Shown one piece after another: positions 55,244 to 64,000 of a DNA stretch of 64,000 nt. Position 1 is the stretch's first letter. Every line of letters starts with the position of its first letter. The position numbers and the translations under genes are program-made. The notes beneath the pieces are model-generated. The model saw nothing but the letters and a program-made list of their open reading frames with translations, was not told where the DNA came from and did not search any database. The stretch is from Acinetobacter sp. XS-4 (lineage in GTDB: Bacteria > Pseudomonadota > Gammaproteobacteria > Pseudomonadales > Moraxellaceae), in assembly GCF_023920705.1 (NCBI RefSeq), contig NZ_CP094657.1, positions 2,790,001 through 2,854,000 on the forward strand, given 5' to 3'.

Positions 55244-56293
55244 GTGCAGAAGCAACAGATCCCTGTTATTCCATCACGTTATTATTTACGGCTGATTGAA
55301 ATTTTAATCGGCACGCATCAATACGATAATGATTTACTGAGGGCATTCCAACAAGAACTATCAAAAACAGAATTATTATCGATTCAACAAATTGAACAAT
55401 TTATTGAAATGGGTTTAAGTCTGCCCAATACCCAAGACTTAGCCTTTGAACTGGGTAAAAATATCAAGCTCAGCTCACATAGTCTGGTCGGCTATGCACT
55501 AATGACCAGTCCTAATCTGGAACATGCACTTAGGCTAATTGCACAATATTTTAGACTGATTATGCCGAGTTTTAAGCTCAGCATTCAGTTTCCGGCCAAT
55601 CAGCAAAAGGTTGAACTATTATTTGAACCGATTTTGCAGATGAATAAGCAATGTTTGGCCTTTCATATTGAAGCGATTGCCGTGGCCTTTTACTACAGCT
55701 TGTTAGAATTGGCAGGTCAGCAATTACAACGCTACCAAGTGTATTTGAGCGTTCCAGAGCCTAGCTATCAAGAACGTTACATATCCTTAGTAAAAGCCAA
55801 TTTCCACTTTAACTATACGTGGCTTTCAGGTATCCGCGTGGTGATTGATCAACAACAATTAGCACTTCCCTTACCTTTAGCTGATGCACATAGTTTAAAA
55901 ATAGTTGAACAACGCTGTCAGGAACAAATCCAGAAGATCTATCATCAGGGTGAAATTGTTGAATGGGTCAGCATGATGCTGCGACAAGCCAACCAAGTCC
56001 CAACCCTAATGGAGTGTGCTAAAGTATTAAATATTTCTACCAAAACCTTGCAACGCTATTTACAGCAGCAAGGCGTTGAATTTCAAGTTTTAAAGCAACA
56101 GATCAGCACTGAGCGTGCCATTGATTTATTAGAGAATTCTATCTTTACCATTACCCATATTGCCTATGAATTGGGCTATTCCAACCCTGCCAATTTCACC
56201 CGTGCATTTAATAAAGTACAGGGCTGTAGTCCACAAGCTTATCGGCAAGCATATCTCAAGAAAGTGAACCTACTTCAGAACCACCATACATAA
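55244..56293 (+). CDS. alkR: AraC/XylS-type alkane regulator AlkR
   Basis: The 349-residue protein has an N-terminal Arabinose_bd-like ligand domain (YYLRLIEILIGTHQYDNDLL) and a C-terminal AraC double helix-turn-helix: LMECAKVLNISTKTLQRYLQ, then ITHIAYELGYSNPANFTRAF and GCSPQAYRQAY. In A. baylyi, AlkR activates the divergent alkM gene in the presence of alkanes; the order here is the same. The start is GTG at 55244, with a tandem repeat just upstream. The 3-prime end overlaps the convergent O-methyltransferase gene by 24 bases. Confidence 0.92.
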   Translation: MQKQQIPVIPSRYYLRLIEILIGTHQYDNDLLRAFQQELSKTELLSIQQIEQFIEMGLSLPNTQDLAFELGKNIKLSSHSLVGYALMTSPNLEHALRLIAQYFRLIMPSFKLSIQFPANQQKVELLFEPILQMNKQCLAFHIEAIAVAFYYSLLELAGQQLQRYQVYLSVPEPSYQERYISLVKANFHFNYTWLSGIRVVIDQQQLALPLPLADAHSLKIVEQRCQEQIQKIYHQGEIVEWVSMMLRQANQVPTLMECAKVLNISTKTLQRYLQQQGVEFQVLKQQISTERAIDLLENSIFTITHIAYELGYSNPANFTRAFNKVQGCSPQAYRQAYLKKVNLLQNHHT

Positions 56294-56857
56294 GCCTGCT
56301 CCAACAGGTAAAATTGTGCTCATAAAATTTTCATCTTTTTTAATTAAAGATAAGAATGAACTTACTTCAGCCGCATGTGAAATAATCTTATCTATAATAA
56401 GGACACCACCTTTGGGCTTCATCAGACGCTTTAAATCAGGCCAATAATTCTCGTAAGCATTACGCTCAGCATCTAACAAAATAAAATCAAACGTTTCCTG
56501 AGCTTCTTTTAAATAATCAGCGGCATCCCCTATCCAAAAATCAACGACTTCATTTAATGCCAGTTCAGTAGCATGGCGTTTCGCCTCTCTACTACGACTG
56601 GCATCAATTTCAAGTGTCGTTACTTTTCCATGAGTCGCTTGTGCAGCCTCAGCAAGCCATAAAGTAGAATAACCTGTTGACGTACCGATTTCTAAAATTG
56701 ATTTGGCTTGCTGCATTCGAATAAATTGCGATAGTAGTTTTGCAGACTCAGCCTCAATATTTCGATAGCGTAGCAAGCGATCTGACTGTTGGGCATCGTG
56801 TCGTTTAAAGGTGTCATATAAATCTGCAACTCTTTGTAAGAAAAAAGTATTTGGCAT
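56270..56857 (-). CDS. O-methyltransferase family protein (class I SAM)
   Basis: The 195-residue protein has the SAM motif ILEIGTSTGYSTLWLAEA, followed by ATHGKVTTLEIDASRSREAK, and FDFILLDAERNAYENYW, the pattern of the COMT-like Methyltransf_24/Methyltransf_3 families. A divalent metal is likely used (DAERN). The substrate is unknown. The start follows AAGGGTAAAG. Convergent overlap with alkR. It may be co-transcribed with the DUF1653 gene 45 bases upstream. Confidence 0.85.
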   Translation of the reverse strand: MPNTFFLQRVADLYDTFKRHDAQQSDRLLRYRNIEAESAKLLSQFIRMQQAKSILEIGTSTGYSTLWLAEAAQATHGKVTTLEIDASRSREAKRHATELALNEVVDFWIGDAADYLKEAQETFDFILLDAERNAYENYWPDLKRLMKPKGGVLIIDKIISHAAEVSSFLSLIKKDENFMSTILPVGAGLCMVVLK

Positions 56858-56902
56858 ATCTTTACCCTTTAAAATCGTTATTTTATATGACAGCCGTTTG
56901 AG

Positions 56903-57121
56903 TTAAGTGCTTTGAATTAACTTGAACCGCGGTACGATACTTCCGTCAGCCATTTGAACCGTTTCAGTAAACATATCTAATGGACGTACCCAAGTCGAAT
57001 AGTCACCATAAAGACACTGATAAACCACGAGTTGCTCTTCAGTTTCACTGTGTTTTGCCACAGAAAAAACTTGATAGAGATTACCTTTATAATGCTGATA
57101 AATGCCGCGTTGCAATGACAT
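56903..57121 (-). CDS. DUF1653 family protein
   Basis: The 72-residue protein begins [20 protein letters not shown] and has [20 protein letters not shown] with [12 protein letters not shown]. This G-x-Y-x-H-y-K-G-x-x-Y-x-V...LVVYQ-x-LY...WVRP-x-x-M-F pattern is diagnostic of DUF1653. The function is unknown. AAGGTAC precedes the start. Confidence 0.88.
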   Translation of the reverse strand: MSLQRGIYQHYKGNLYQVFSVAKHSETEEQLVVYQCLYGDYSTWVRPLDMFTETVQMADGSIVPRFKLIQST

Positions 57122-57388
57122 GAAAGTACCTTTTAATGTTATGACATAAAATCTTTACAGCCATATAACATATATAAATTTTTAAATACTTTCACTTTAA
57201 AAGATAAAAAAGAGTAATAAAGACTACCTAAAGGCAAATTGCACTTTAACTTCTTGATATTATTTATAAGTGCCCATCAACATTCAAAAAACCGATTAAA
57301 TCTATAAAAACATACTGTTTCACCTATTCTGTGTTTTAACGTACTATGCATCTATTGAAAGAATTTGGATGCATTGGAGTAAAAACAG

Positions 57389-58954
57389 ATGTTAGATCAA
57401 AACATTAAAACTCAATTAAAAGCTTACTTAGAACGTTTAGAAAGTCCAATCGATTTAGTGGCTGCTTTAGATCAATCAGATAAAGCTGCTCAAATTAAAG
57501 AATTAGTAACGGAAATCGCTGAGCTTTCTGACAAAGTGACTGCCCGTTTTGATGGCAACAATACACGTCGTCCAAGCTTTGGTGTGGCTAAAGCAGGCGA
57601 ACAACCTCGTGTGTTCTTTGCTGGCTTACCAATGGGCCATGAGTTTACATCTTTGATCTTGGCACTGTTACAGGTGTCTGGCTATGCACCTAAAGTGTCG
57701 AATGAAGTGCTCAACCAGATTAAAGGTTTAAACCTCAAAGCAAACTTTGATGTGTTTGTATCGCTCAGCTGTCATAACTGTCCGGATGTGGTACAGGCGC
57801 TTAACCTGATTGCGATTTATAACCCGAACACAACAGCAACCATGATTGATGGTTCATTCTTCCAAGACGAAGTTGAACAACGCAAAATCATGGCTGTACC
57901 AATGGTGTTCCAAGACAATGAGCACATTGGCCAAGGTCGTATGACCCTTGAAGAGATTGTGGCAAAACTTGACACCAACTCAGCTGAAAAAGATGCAGCA
58001 GCACTTAATGCCAAAGATGCTTTTGATGTATTGGTGATTGGTGGTGGTCCTGCGGGTGCAACAGCAGCAATCTATGCTGCACGTAAAGGTATTAACACGG
58101 GTATCGTGGCTGAACGCTTCGGTGGTCAAGTGATGGATACCATGGACATTGAAAACTTCACGTCTGTACAAAAGACTCAAGGTCCTAAGTTTGCTGCCGA
58201 AATGGAAGCACACGTTCGTGAATACGATGTTGATATCATGAACTTGCAACGTGTCAGCAAAATCACAGGTGCAAACCAAACGATCAATGGTCTGGTTGAA
58301 GTTGAACTTGAAAATGGTGCAAAACTTGAATCGAAAACTGTGATCCTTTCAACAGGTGCACGTTGGAGAGAAATGAATGTACCGGGTGAGCAAGAATACC
58401 GTACCCGTGGTGTCGCGTACTGCCCACACTGTGATGGTCCATTGTTCAAAGGCAAACGTGTTGCGGTGATTGGTGGTGGTAACTCAGGTGTTGAAGCGGC
58501 AATTGACCTTGCAGGGATTGTTGAGCATGTGACTTTGGTTGAGTTCGACACAAAACTTCGTGCAGACCAAGTTTTGCAAAACAAATTACATAGCTTGCCA
58601 AATACAACTGTAATTATGAATGCCTTAAGTACAGAAGTGTTAGGTGACGGATCACAAGTGACTGGTCTTAAATATAAAGACCGTGCAACTGATGAAGAGC
58701 ATGTAGTTGAACTTGCAGGGATCTTTGTACAGATTGGCTTACTGCCAAATACTGACTTCTTAAAAGACAGTGAAGTTGAGTTAACCAACCGTGGTGAGAT
58801 CATGGTGAATGATCGCAACGAAACCAATGTCAAAGGTGTATTTGCTGCGGGTGACTGTACAACTGTGCCTTACAAGCAAATCATTATTGCCACAGGTGAA
58901 GGTGCTAAAGCATCCCTCTCTGCGTTTGATTACATCATCCGTTCTGGACAATAA
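57389..58954 (+). CDS. ahpF: Alkyl hydroperoxide reductase flavoprotein subunit
   Basis: The 521-residue protein has an N-terminal thioredoxin-like pair of domains with [13 protein letters not shown], and a thioredoxin-reductase-like half with FAD motif [19 protein letters not shown], the NADH motif [19 protein letters not shown] and the redox pair [10 protein letters not shown]. It transfers electrons from NADH to AhpC. The length matches E. coli AhpF. It is separated from ahpC by alkM, alkR, the methyltransferase and the KTSC and DUF1653 genes. A terminator follows. Confidence 0.97.
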   Translation: MLDQNIKTQLKAYLERLESPIDLVAALDQSDKAAQIKELVTEIAELSDKVTARFDGNNTRRPSFGVAKAGEQPRVFFAGLPMGHEFTSLILALLQVSGYAPKVSNEVLNQIKGLNLKANFDVFVSLSCHNCPDVVQALNLIAIYNPNTTATMIDGSFFQDEVEQRKIMAVPMVFQDNEHIGQGRMTLEEIVAKLDTNSAEKDAAALNAKDAFDVLVIGGGPAGATAAIYAARKGINTGIVAERFGGQVMDTMDIENFTSVQKTQGPKFAAEMEAHVREYDVDIMNLQRVSKITGANQTINGLVEVELENGAKLESKTVILSTGARWREMNVPGEQEYRTRGVAYCPHCDGPLFKGKRVAVIGGGNSGVEAAIDLAGIVEHVTLVEFDTKLRADQVLQNKLHSLPNTTVIMNALSTEVLGDGSQVTGLKYKDRATDEEHVVELAGIFVQIGLLPNTDFLKDSEVELTNRGEIMVNDRNETNVKGVFAAGDCTTVPYKQIIIATGEGAKASLSAFDYIIRSGQ

Positions 58955-58983
58955 AATTGAGTCAAACCAGTACGATTTAACCA

Positions 58984-59017
58984 AAGCCTAGCATTACAAA
59001 ATGCTAGGCTTTTTTAA
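58984..59017 (+). terminator. Rho-independent terminator after ahpF
   Basis: AAGCCTAGCATT and AATGCTAGGCTT form a long stem, followed by five T. Confidence 0.88.
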
Positions 59018-59127
59018 TATTGGAGTTACAACTCTTTAACAATTTTCGATCTTTATTAATCAGTTAGTTTATGTTTATATTTTAGACATCCATAATTTTG
59101 GATGCCATGAATTAGAAGGAAAACACA

Positions 59128-59472
59128 ATGAATAAATTACTTGTTGCTTTAGGTCTTGCTGCGACCGTTGCCCTAGTTGGATGTAATAAAGATAAAGCTC
59201 CAGAAACAGGTGCGACAACGGGTGAACACTTAGAAAATGCTGCTCAACAAGCAACTGCAGATATCAAATCTGCTGGTGACAAAGCTGCAAGCGATATTGC
59301 TACTGCAACTGATAATGCTACTGCAAAAATCGATGCTGCAACTAACCATGCTGCTGATGCAACCGCTGAAGCTGCTGCAAAAACTGAAGCGACTGCTCGT
59401 AAAGCAACTGCTGATGCAGCCCAAGCTGTTGAAAATACTGCTGCTGATGTGAAAAAAGATGCTCAACACTAA
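59128..59472 (+). CDS. Alanine-rich lipoprotein with helical repeats
   Basis: The 114-residue product has a lipoprotein signal ending in the lipobox ALVGC (Cys19). The rest is made of A-rich heptad-like units: AAQQATADIKSAGDKAASDI, ATATDNATAKIDAATNHAAD, ATARKATADAAQAVENTAAD. It should form one long helix or coiled coil. Its build resembles small alanine-rich lipoproteins such as Lpp-like spacers, but no family is confirmed. AGAAGGA lies upstream of the ATG. It is followed by a strong terminator. Confidence 0.78.
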   Translation: MNKLLVALGLAATVALVGCNKDKAPETGATTGEHLENAAQQATADIKSAGDKAASDIATATDNATAKIDAATNHAADATAEAAAKTEATARKATADAAQAVENTAADVKKDAQH

Positions 59473-59484
59473 CCATCTTTAGCA

Positions 59485-59520
59485 TAAAAAAAGCCCCTGT
59501 TCATACAGGGGCTTTTTATT
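59485..59520. terminator. Bidirectional terminator
   Basis: AAGCCCCTGT and ACAGGGGCTT flank a short loop with A and T tracts. It lies between the lipoprotein gene (+) and the glutathione transferase gene (-). Confidence 0.85.
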
Positions 59521-59537
59521 AAAGTCTAAAAAACTGA

Positions 59538-60149
59538 TTAAGAAATTAGACCTTCATCACGCATCGCAATTTGTACAGATTGACGTTCTGCTACCTTATT
59601 ACGTAGTGCAATAATATGTTTATACGGTGTTAAATCATGCTCAATTGAGTTTGACCAGTTTGTTAAAACAAATAGATAAGCATCTGCTGGGCCAAAATTA
59701 TCATTTACTAAATAATCATAATCAGATTCAGACAAATAGTTATCGATATATTTTAAAAGACGATCAATTTCTGCATAAGCTTTGGTTTTTTCATCAGTTG
59801 TTAACGGAGCCCCAAAGAAGACTGCATAAGCATCATGTAATTCAGAGTTCAAATATCCCAACCACTCCAATACTTTCGCACGGCCCATCCCTGATGGAGG
59901 AATTAAATCTTGTTTAGGGTCATGCTGAGCAAGAAACGGTAAAATCGCAACGTTTTCAGTTAACATTAAACCCGGATTAATTTCTAAAGCTGGTACATAT
60001 CCTTTTGGATTAATCTCGTAATAATCTGCGCCTTTTTCTGTTTTATGAGTTTTTAAATTTACCCGTTCTAAGTCAAAATCAACATTAATTTCATTTAAAA
60101 TAATATGTGCAGCTAAAGAACATGCGCCTGGCGAATAATATAATTTCAT
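59538..60149 (-). CDS. Glutathione S-transferase (beta-like)
   Basis: The 203-residue protein has the thioredoxin-fold N-terminus MKLYYSPGACSLAAHIILNE, with Cys10 as in beta-class enzymes, the NPKGYVPALEI turn with cis-Pro, and the glutathione contact LTENVAIL. The C-terminal helical domain is typical (FGPADAYLFVLTNWS). It conjugates or reduces substrates with glutathione. AAGGATCAG precedes the start. Confidence 0.9.
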   Translation of the reverse strand: MKLYYSPGACSLAAHIILNEINVDFDLERVNLKTHKTEKGADYYEINPKGYVPALEINPGLMLTENVAILPFLAQHDPKQDLIPPSGMGRAKVLEWLGYLNSELHDAYAVFFGAPLTTDEKTKAYAEIDRLLKYIDNYLSESDYDYLVNDNFGPADAYLFVLTNWSNSIEHDLTPYKHIIALRNKVAERQSVQIAMRDEGLIS

Positions 60150-60356
60150 ATCTGATCCTTGTTATCTCATATTAACGTTTTAAATTGCTTCTAGAAAACC
60201 TGCAAGGTTTGCCCAATTCTTTAATTGTAAAAAAGCGTAAACTTATAAAATACTTACACCATCTAATATTCTTCAAAAAGTCATTCCTTGCAAGTTGTCT
60301 TGCGTGACGATTGTTTAAAATATGATAAAACACATTTGCGTCACGCAATTTTTCCG

Positions 60357-62795
60357 TTAATTACGCTTAAAAAGCTGACTAAGCCAGTTCACTAATTCAG
60401 TTAATAAATCAAAAATCCCATTTTTCTTATCATCGTCAGGATGACTTGAGTCCTTTCCATTTAAATCTAGATCGACAATTACAGGGTCATGATCTGAAGA
60501 ACGATAAGCATCTTCACCATAGAACAATGCCTTTTGCTCATCCGTTTTATATTCTTCGTTGTAATCTAGAACCGTTGGCTCATCTGCATTAATATGCCAT
60601 GCAAAGGTTCTGACCACTTTTGGATATAAAGCTGCATCAGCAATTGCATGGTCTAGGTTACCTGCTCCACCATTACCGTTGGCATCACTCGCAACACCAA
60701 AAACATAACTATATGCCTGAGTACCTTGACCGACCTTAGCGTCATTAAGTAAAACTTTATAGTTCGCTTTTTCAAATGACAAAATAGGTTCTTCTTTTGC
60801 GTAACTGTTCATATCCCCTACAAGTAAAGCATTTTGCTTTTGCACTTGAGTTGGATTTTTCGCTAACCACTGCACAATTTGATCAACGGCTTTCACACGA
60901 GTTGGGTTCCAGCAGCCTTGACCATCTTTTTGGTCTGCGTCAGTAGAGTTCGCATCTACTCCAGTACAGCCCTTTGACTTCAAATGGTTTGGAATAACGG
61001 TAAATGTTTTATTGCCACGAACTGCTTGGAAACTTTGCGCCAAAGTTGTTCGGTTCTTGTCGCCTAAATCAAGCACGACAGGTTTATTTAAAGGCTTAAC
61101 ACGTTTGCTGTTATAGATAATAGCAACTGCGATTGCATCACCACCTAAACGGTCTAAGTTTTCAGGAACCACATATTTCCAATCGCTACCTAAAGCTTTG
61201 GTCAAATTGGCAATTGCACTATTAGGCCCATAACCATTGTTCGCAATTTCCATTAAACCGTACACATCGGCATCAATTGCTTTTAATGCACTCACAATTT
61301 TACGATGCTGTTTATCAAACTCAGCTTGTGTTGTCGCACCACGCTCTGTTGGGAAACCTGTTGCACCATTGTCATAGTTCAAAACGTTAAATGAAGCTAC
61401 ACGAATGTGATTCGCATTTTTAGTAAGGACGCTTTGACGCGGGTTTGTTTGAGTAATAACTTCAGGCTGATTACGTCCAAGCACAGGTTGTACACGCCAA
61501 CCATTAAAACGATATTCTAAAATACCTTCAGCATTTTTAAGTTGATAACCAGAACGTAGCGTATTGGCAGCACTAAAATTGCTTGGTAGCCACGGTGTAC
61601 GGTTTTGATTGTTATAGCCATCATCAAAAATAATTTTCGATAATAAATTTTTCTGAGCTAGAGCTTTAGCTTCTGGCGACAAGGCTGGATATAAATTAGT
61701 TGGGATATATAAACGGCCTAGACTCAGCGATAACTCACCATAACGACCGTAATTGTAGTTCTCGCTCACCGTTAAAGTCTGAGGTAATTTGACTAACATA
61801 CCTTGATAACGCTGCGGAGAATTGGTTGAGCCACTCGTTAAACTAGTAAACGGGAGTTCAAGGCTAATCGGCTGAACCTGATTTGCCATATTGCTATTAC
61901 AGGTTTGAATATCTTGTTGTAATTGATCTATTTGTAGCTGATTTTGATAGCTCGTTAAACGACCACGCAAAATAACTTCATCGCCAACTTGCCCACCTTT
62001 TACAGTACTGCTATTTGGAATATAAACAAAAATCGCATTGCTGACATTTGCACGTGCTTTCGTGTCTGGTGTCTGAACATAAAAACCAGAGAAACCATTG
62101 GTATAACGATAGTCAGCTGTAATCACACCACGGACAGTATAAGTCTGCTCTTGAGTTGCTGTCGCCAAGTCAGCAATAGCTGTATCTGAGCTTGAGCAAC
62201 TTACGGTTTCAACAGGAGGCTGAGTTGTAGAACCTGATAAATTTGAAAAGTCATTTCGGTTTGCCCATGCCGACCATGAATGGTCCAAATCAAATGCTGC
62301 GGTTGCATCAACACTTAAAGCTGGGTTTTCTGTTTCAATACGCTTAAAACTATTTCCCAAGCTTGAAACTGCCGTCCCCCATCCCACTGCTGGACGCTCA
62401 CCAATGCGGCCAAAACGGTCTACAGGCGTTCCTTTATAAACAAGTACAACCGCATCATCTCCATTAAAAGATAAAGCAGCGACTTGATTTACTTTACTTC
62501 CAAGCTCAGTTTGTAACTCTGAGCGCCCCACTAAAAACTTCTGCTTACTCGCGAGCGTGCCTTGTAAACGAAAAGCCACAGTCTTTGCTGTACCACCATT
62601 ATTAAATTGTTGAATCTCATAATCGGCTAAATTAACTGTAGCGCCATCTGGATTATAAATTTCCAAGCCTTTTTTATTGCTGCTGCCGTCAACATATTGA
62701 CTAAACATGAGCTGCGCTTGAGCAACTGAGCTATATGAAAATGCACCTAATGCACTTAAAAAGACCGAAAGTGTTCTTAATTGAAAAGTTTTCAT
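60357..62795 (-). CDS. ExeM/NucH-type extracellular endonuclease
   Basis: The 812-residue protein has a signal peptide (LSVFLSALGAFSYSSVAQAQ). Next comes a lamin-tail domain (LMFSQYVDGSSNKKGLEIYN), a central OB-like region (GFYVQTPDTKARANVSNAIF), and an endonuclease/exonuclease/phosphatase domain with VASFNVLNYDNG, YGLMEIANNGYG, NHLKSKGC, LVGDMNSYAKE and SSDHDPVIVDLDL. The C-terminus ends in a hydrophobic segment (LTELVNWLSQLFKRN). It resembles secreted nucleases of Shewanella and Aeromonas (ExeM, NucH) that degrade extracellular DNA. Confidence 0.92.
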   Translation of the reverse strand: MKTFQLRTLSVFLSALGAFSYSSVAQAQLMFSQYVDGSSNKKGLEIYNPDGATVNLADYEIQQFNNGGTAKTVAFRLQGTLASKQKFLVGRSELQTELGSKVNQVAALSFNGDDAVVLVYKGTPVDRFGRIGERPAVGWGTAVSSLGNSFKRIETENPALSVDATAAFDLDHSWSAWANRNDFSNLSGSTTQPPVETVSCSSSDTAIADLATATQEQTYTVRGVITADYRYTNGFSGFYVQTPDTKARANVSNAIFVYIPNSSTVKGGQVGDEVILRGRLTSYQNQLQIDQLQQDIQTCNSNMANQVQPISLELPFTSLTSGSTNSPQRYQGMLVKLPQTLTVSENYNYGRYGELSLSLGRLYIPTNLYPALSPEAKALAQKNLLSKIIFDDGYNNQNRTPWLPSNFSAANTLRSGYQLKNAEGILEYRFNGWRVQPVLGRNQPEVITQTNPRQSVLTKNANHIRVASFNVLNYDNGATGFPTERGATTQAEFDKQHRKIVSALKAIDADVYGLMEIANNGYGPNSAIANLTKALGSDWKYVVPENLDRLGGDAIAVAIIYNSKRVKPLNKPVVLDLGDKNRTTLAQSFQAVRGNKTFTVIPNHLKSKGCTGVDANSTDADQKDGQGCWNPTRVKAVDQIVQWLAKNPTQVQKQNALLVGDMNSYAKEEPILSFEKANYKVLLNDAKVGQGTQAYSYVFGVASDANGNGGAGNLDHAIADAALYPKVVRTFAWHINADEPTVLDYNEEYKTDEQKALFYGEDAYRSSDHDPVIVDLDLNGKDSSHPDDDKKNGIFDLLTELVNWLSQLFKRN

Positions 62796-62940
62796 GAGTA
62801 AAAGTGTTCATATGAGTTTTAATTAGTCTCTTAGAGTAAATATTGATCATGACATCTACATGAAGAAAAACACCGAAACATTTGACTTGATCACCTGAAG
62901 ACTTAAAATACCGCTTTTGAATTTCAATATTGCCAAGGTT

Positions 62941-63657
62941 ATGTCGATCGATCAGTTAGAAACGCAAATTGCAGACTTAGACAATTTGCCTGAACACCGT
63001 GAAATTGTGACGTTTATGCGTCGCTCAGCACCACTTAATACGTCTCAACGCACGGCATTAGAACAACATCTCGATTTAATTTTGGAATATCCTGTTGGCG
63101 ACTTACGTCAACACTTCGAACACCCAGAGCGTCCATTAACTGTTGAAATCGGTTTTGGTATGGGGCGTTCGTTAGTACTTATGGCAAAAGCAAACCCTGA
63201 ACGCAACTATGTGGGTATTGAAGTCCATGTACCTGGTATTGCTCAATGCCTATATGAAGCAGGTATAGCAGAAGTTAAAAACTTACGTGTACTTGATGCA
63301 GATGCAATTCAGGTTTTACGTGAAATGCCAGACAACAGTATTAACTGCGTTCAGCTTTACTTCCCAGACCCTTGGCAAAAGAAACGTCATTTTAAACGCC
63401 GTTTTGTTGCTCATGAGCGTATGCCATTGGTTGAACAAAAACTTGAGCTTGGCGGTACGTTCCATGCTGCAACAGATTGGGAACCGTATGCAGAATGGAT
63501 ACTAGATGTATTAGATAACCGTCCAGATCTTGAAAACTTGGCAGGTAAAGGTAATAGCTATCCTCGCCCAGACTGGCGCCCAGTCACTAAGTTCGAACGC
63601 CGTGGTATTGAGTCAGGTCATAAGATTAATGACTTTATCTTTAAAAAGATTAAGTAA
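62941..63657 (+). CDS. trmB: tRNA (guanine-N7-)-methyltransferase
   Basis: The 238-residue protein has the TrmB pattern PLTVEIGFGMGRSLVLMAKA, NYVGIEVHVPGIAQCL, LDADAIQVL and the catalytic PDPWQKKRHFKRRFV, ending in GTFHAATDWEPYAEW and TKFERRGIESGHKINDFIF. It methylates G46 of tRNA. The frame is open from TTG 62917; ATG 62941 is taken as start, with AAGG very close upstream, so the exact start is not settled. Confidence 0.95.
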   Translation: MSIDQLETQIADLDNLPEHREIVTFMRRSAPLNTSQRTALEQHLDLILEYPVGDLRQHFEHPERPLTVEIGFGMGRSLVLMAKANPERNYVGIEVHVPGIAQCLYEAGIAEVKNLRVLDADAIQVLREMPDNSINCVQLYFPDPWQKKRHFKRRFVAHERMPLVEQKLELGGTFHAATDWEPYAEWILDVLDNRPDLENLAGKGNSYPRPDWRPVTKFERRGIESGHKINDFIFKKIK

Positions 63658-63684
63658 AATTTGACTACCAGATAGCGAAAAAAT

Positions 63685-63720
63685 GAGGGCATTAAATATT
63701 AGTATTTAATGCCCTTAATG
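63685..63720 (+). terminator. Inverted repeat/terminator after trmB
   Basis: GGGCATTAAATA (63687-63698) and TATTTAATGCCC (63703-63714) form a 12-base stem around a four-base loop. The following T run is interrupted (TTAATGTTTT). Confidence 0.7.
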
Positions 63721-63783
63721 TTTTGAAATTATTTAAAAAGTTAAGATAAAACCAAAATACTTTTGGTCTTATCACCCTAATTT

Positions 63784-64000
63784 TTAAATAATAATTTGTT
63801 GGTTATTGATTAGATCATTTAAACTAGCGTTTGTATTATTCAGTGTTAACAACAATGAACTGCTATACGTCGTTCCTACTCCATCCCTATCAATATACAA
63901 CTGTGTATTTGAACCACTCACAATCGTTTTGATAAATGGTTCTAAACTAGTAAAATTATAAGTGCCTGAATAACCAATCAATAAATCGCCAATATCAATT
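63784..64000 (-). CDS. C-terminus of a type I-secreted surface protein (Bap-like), partial
   Basis: The minus-strand frame runs off the window end. It reads DIGDLLIGYSGTYNFTSLEP, then TIVSGSNTQLYIDRDGVGTT and SLLLTLNNTNASLNDLINNQ before the stop. The IDLxDLL...(S/N)GxNTxLxIDRDG-x-G...LxTLxNxN.xLxxLxxNxQII pattern is the type I secretion C-terminal target domain (VCA0849 type) of large adhesins such as Acinetobacter Bap and Blp proteins. An in-frame TTG at 63981 is not the real start; the gene begins outside the window. Confidence 0.75.
   Translation of the reverse strand, partial: IDIGDLLIGYSGTYNFTSLEPFIKTIVSGSNTQLYIDRDGVGTTYSSSLLLTLNNTNASLNDLINNQQIII

Noticed and set aside
58177..58833. Minus-strand frame of 218 codons inside ahpF
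   Set aside because: It is a shadow of ahpF. The protein is rich in Ser/Thr/Pro with no recognisable domain.
59230..59469. Long frames opposite and beside the Ala-rich lipoprotein gene
   Set aside because: They arise from the repetitive GCT/GCA-rich codons of the real gene. Their products are low-complexity (Ser/Cys-rich or Leu/Lys-rich) and have no start signals.

Overview
The window looks like a chromosomal segment of an Acinetobacter of the A. calcoaceticus/pittii/baumannii group. The evidence is the AT-rich base use, the benM-benABCDEKP benzoate cluster in its characteristic Acinetobacter order, an alkM/alkR alkane hydroxylase pair, a MopR/MphR-type phenol regulator with an mphKLMNOP phenol hydroxylase operon, and typical neighbours such as hrpA, trmB, xseA and ahpC/ahpF. 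No database search was possible; names rest on motif recognition and remembered family features.

Layout. 1-8.3 kb: the tail of an MFS transporter, small membrane proteins, an old-yellow-enzyme oxidoreductase, a YbdG-like mechanosensitive channel, a DUF2171 protein, a COG3687-type predicted metal-dependent hydrolase and a TetR regulator. 8.5-12.6 kb: an accessory patch with a complete IS3-family (IS150-like) element inserted in a short phage-like reading frame, two SAM methyltransferases, a small secreted protein and an imperfect direct repeat. 12.8-17.8 kb: an Lrp regulator, a 38-residue membrane peptide, a ProC-like reductase, a cold-shock protein, a lipid A acyltransferase and a LysE exporter. 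17.9-21.1 kb: a small phage remnant (endolysin, holin-like protein, CI/LexA-type repressor with three operators) next to the initiator tRNA gene. 21.5-24.8 kb: xseA-xseB, a second LysE exporter and small unknowns. 25.3-30.1 kb: a copper island (cysteine-rich Csp-like protein, cueR, copA, copZ) with two matching CueR promoters, plus a probable small RNA.

30.1-47.4 kb is the metabolic core. The sigma-54 activator mphR (mopR) diverges from mphKLMNOP, which hydroxylates phenol to catechol. It is followed by mphX, then benM diverging from benABCDEKP, which imports benzoate and also converts it to catechol. The two routes therefore converge on catechol, but no catechol dioxygenase is present in the window. 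Motifs close to the BenM/CatM ATAC-N7-GTAT site occur in the benM-benA gap, before benK and also in the mphR-mphK gap.

47.4-64 kb: a FabH-like ketoacyl synthase, hrpA, ahpC, alkM/alkR (with tandem 19-bp repeats between them), an O-methyltransferase-like protein, ahpF, an Ala-rich lipoprotein, a glutathione transferase, an ExeM/NucH-type extracellular nuclease, trmB and, cut by the window edge, the C-terminus of a type I-secreted surface protein. I see no CRISPR array, no rRNA and no clear new defence system. The most interesting points are regulatory or concern small genes.
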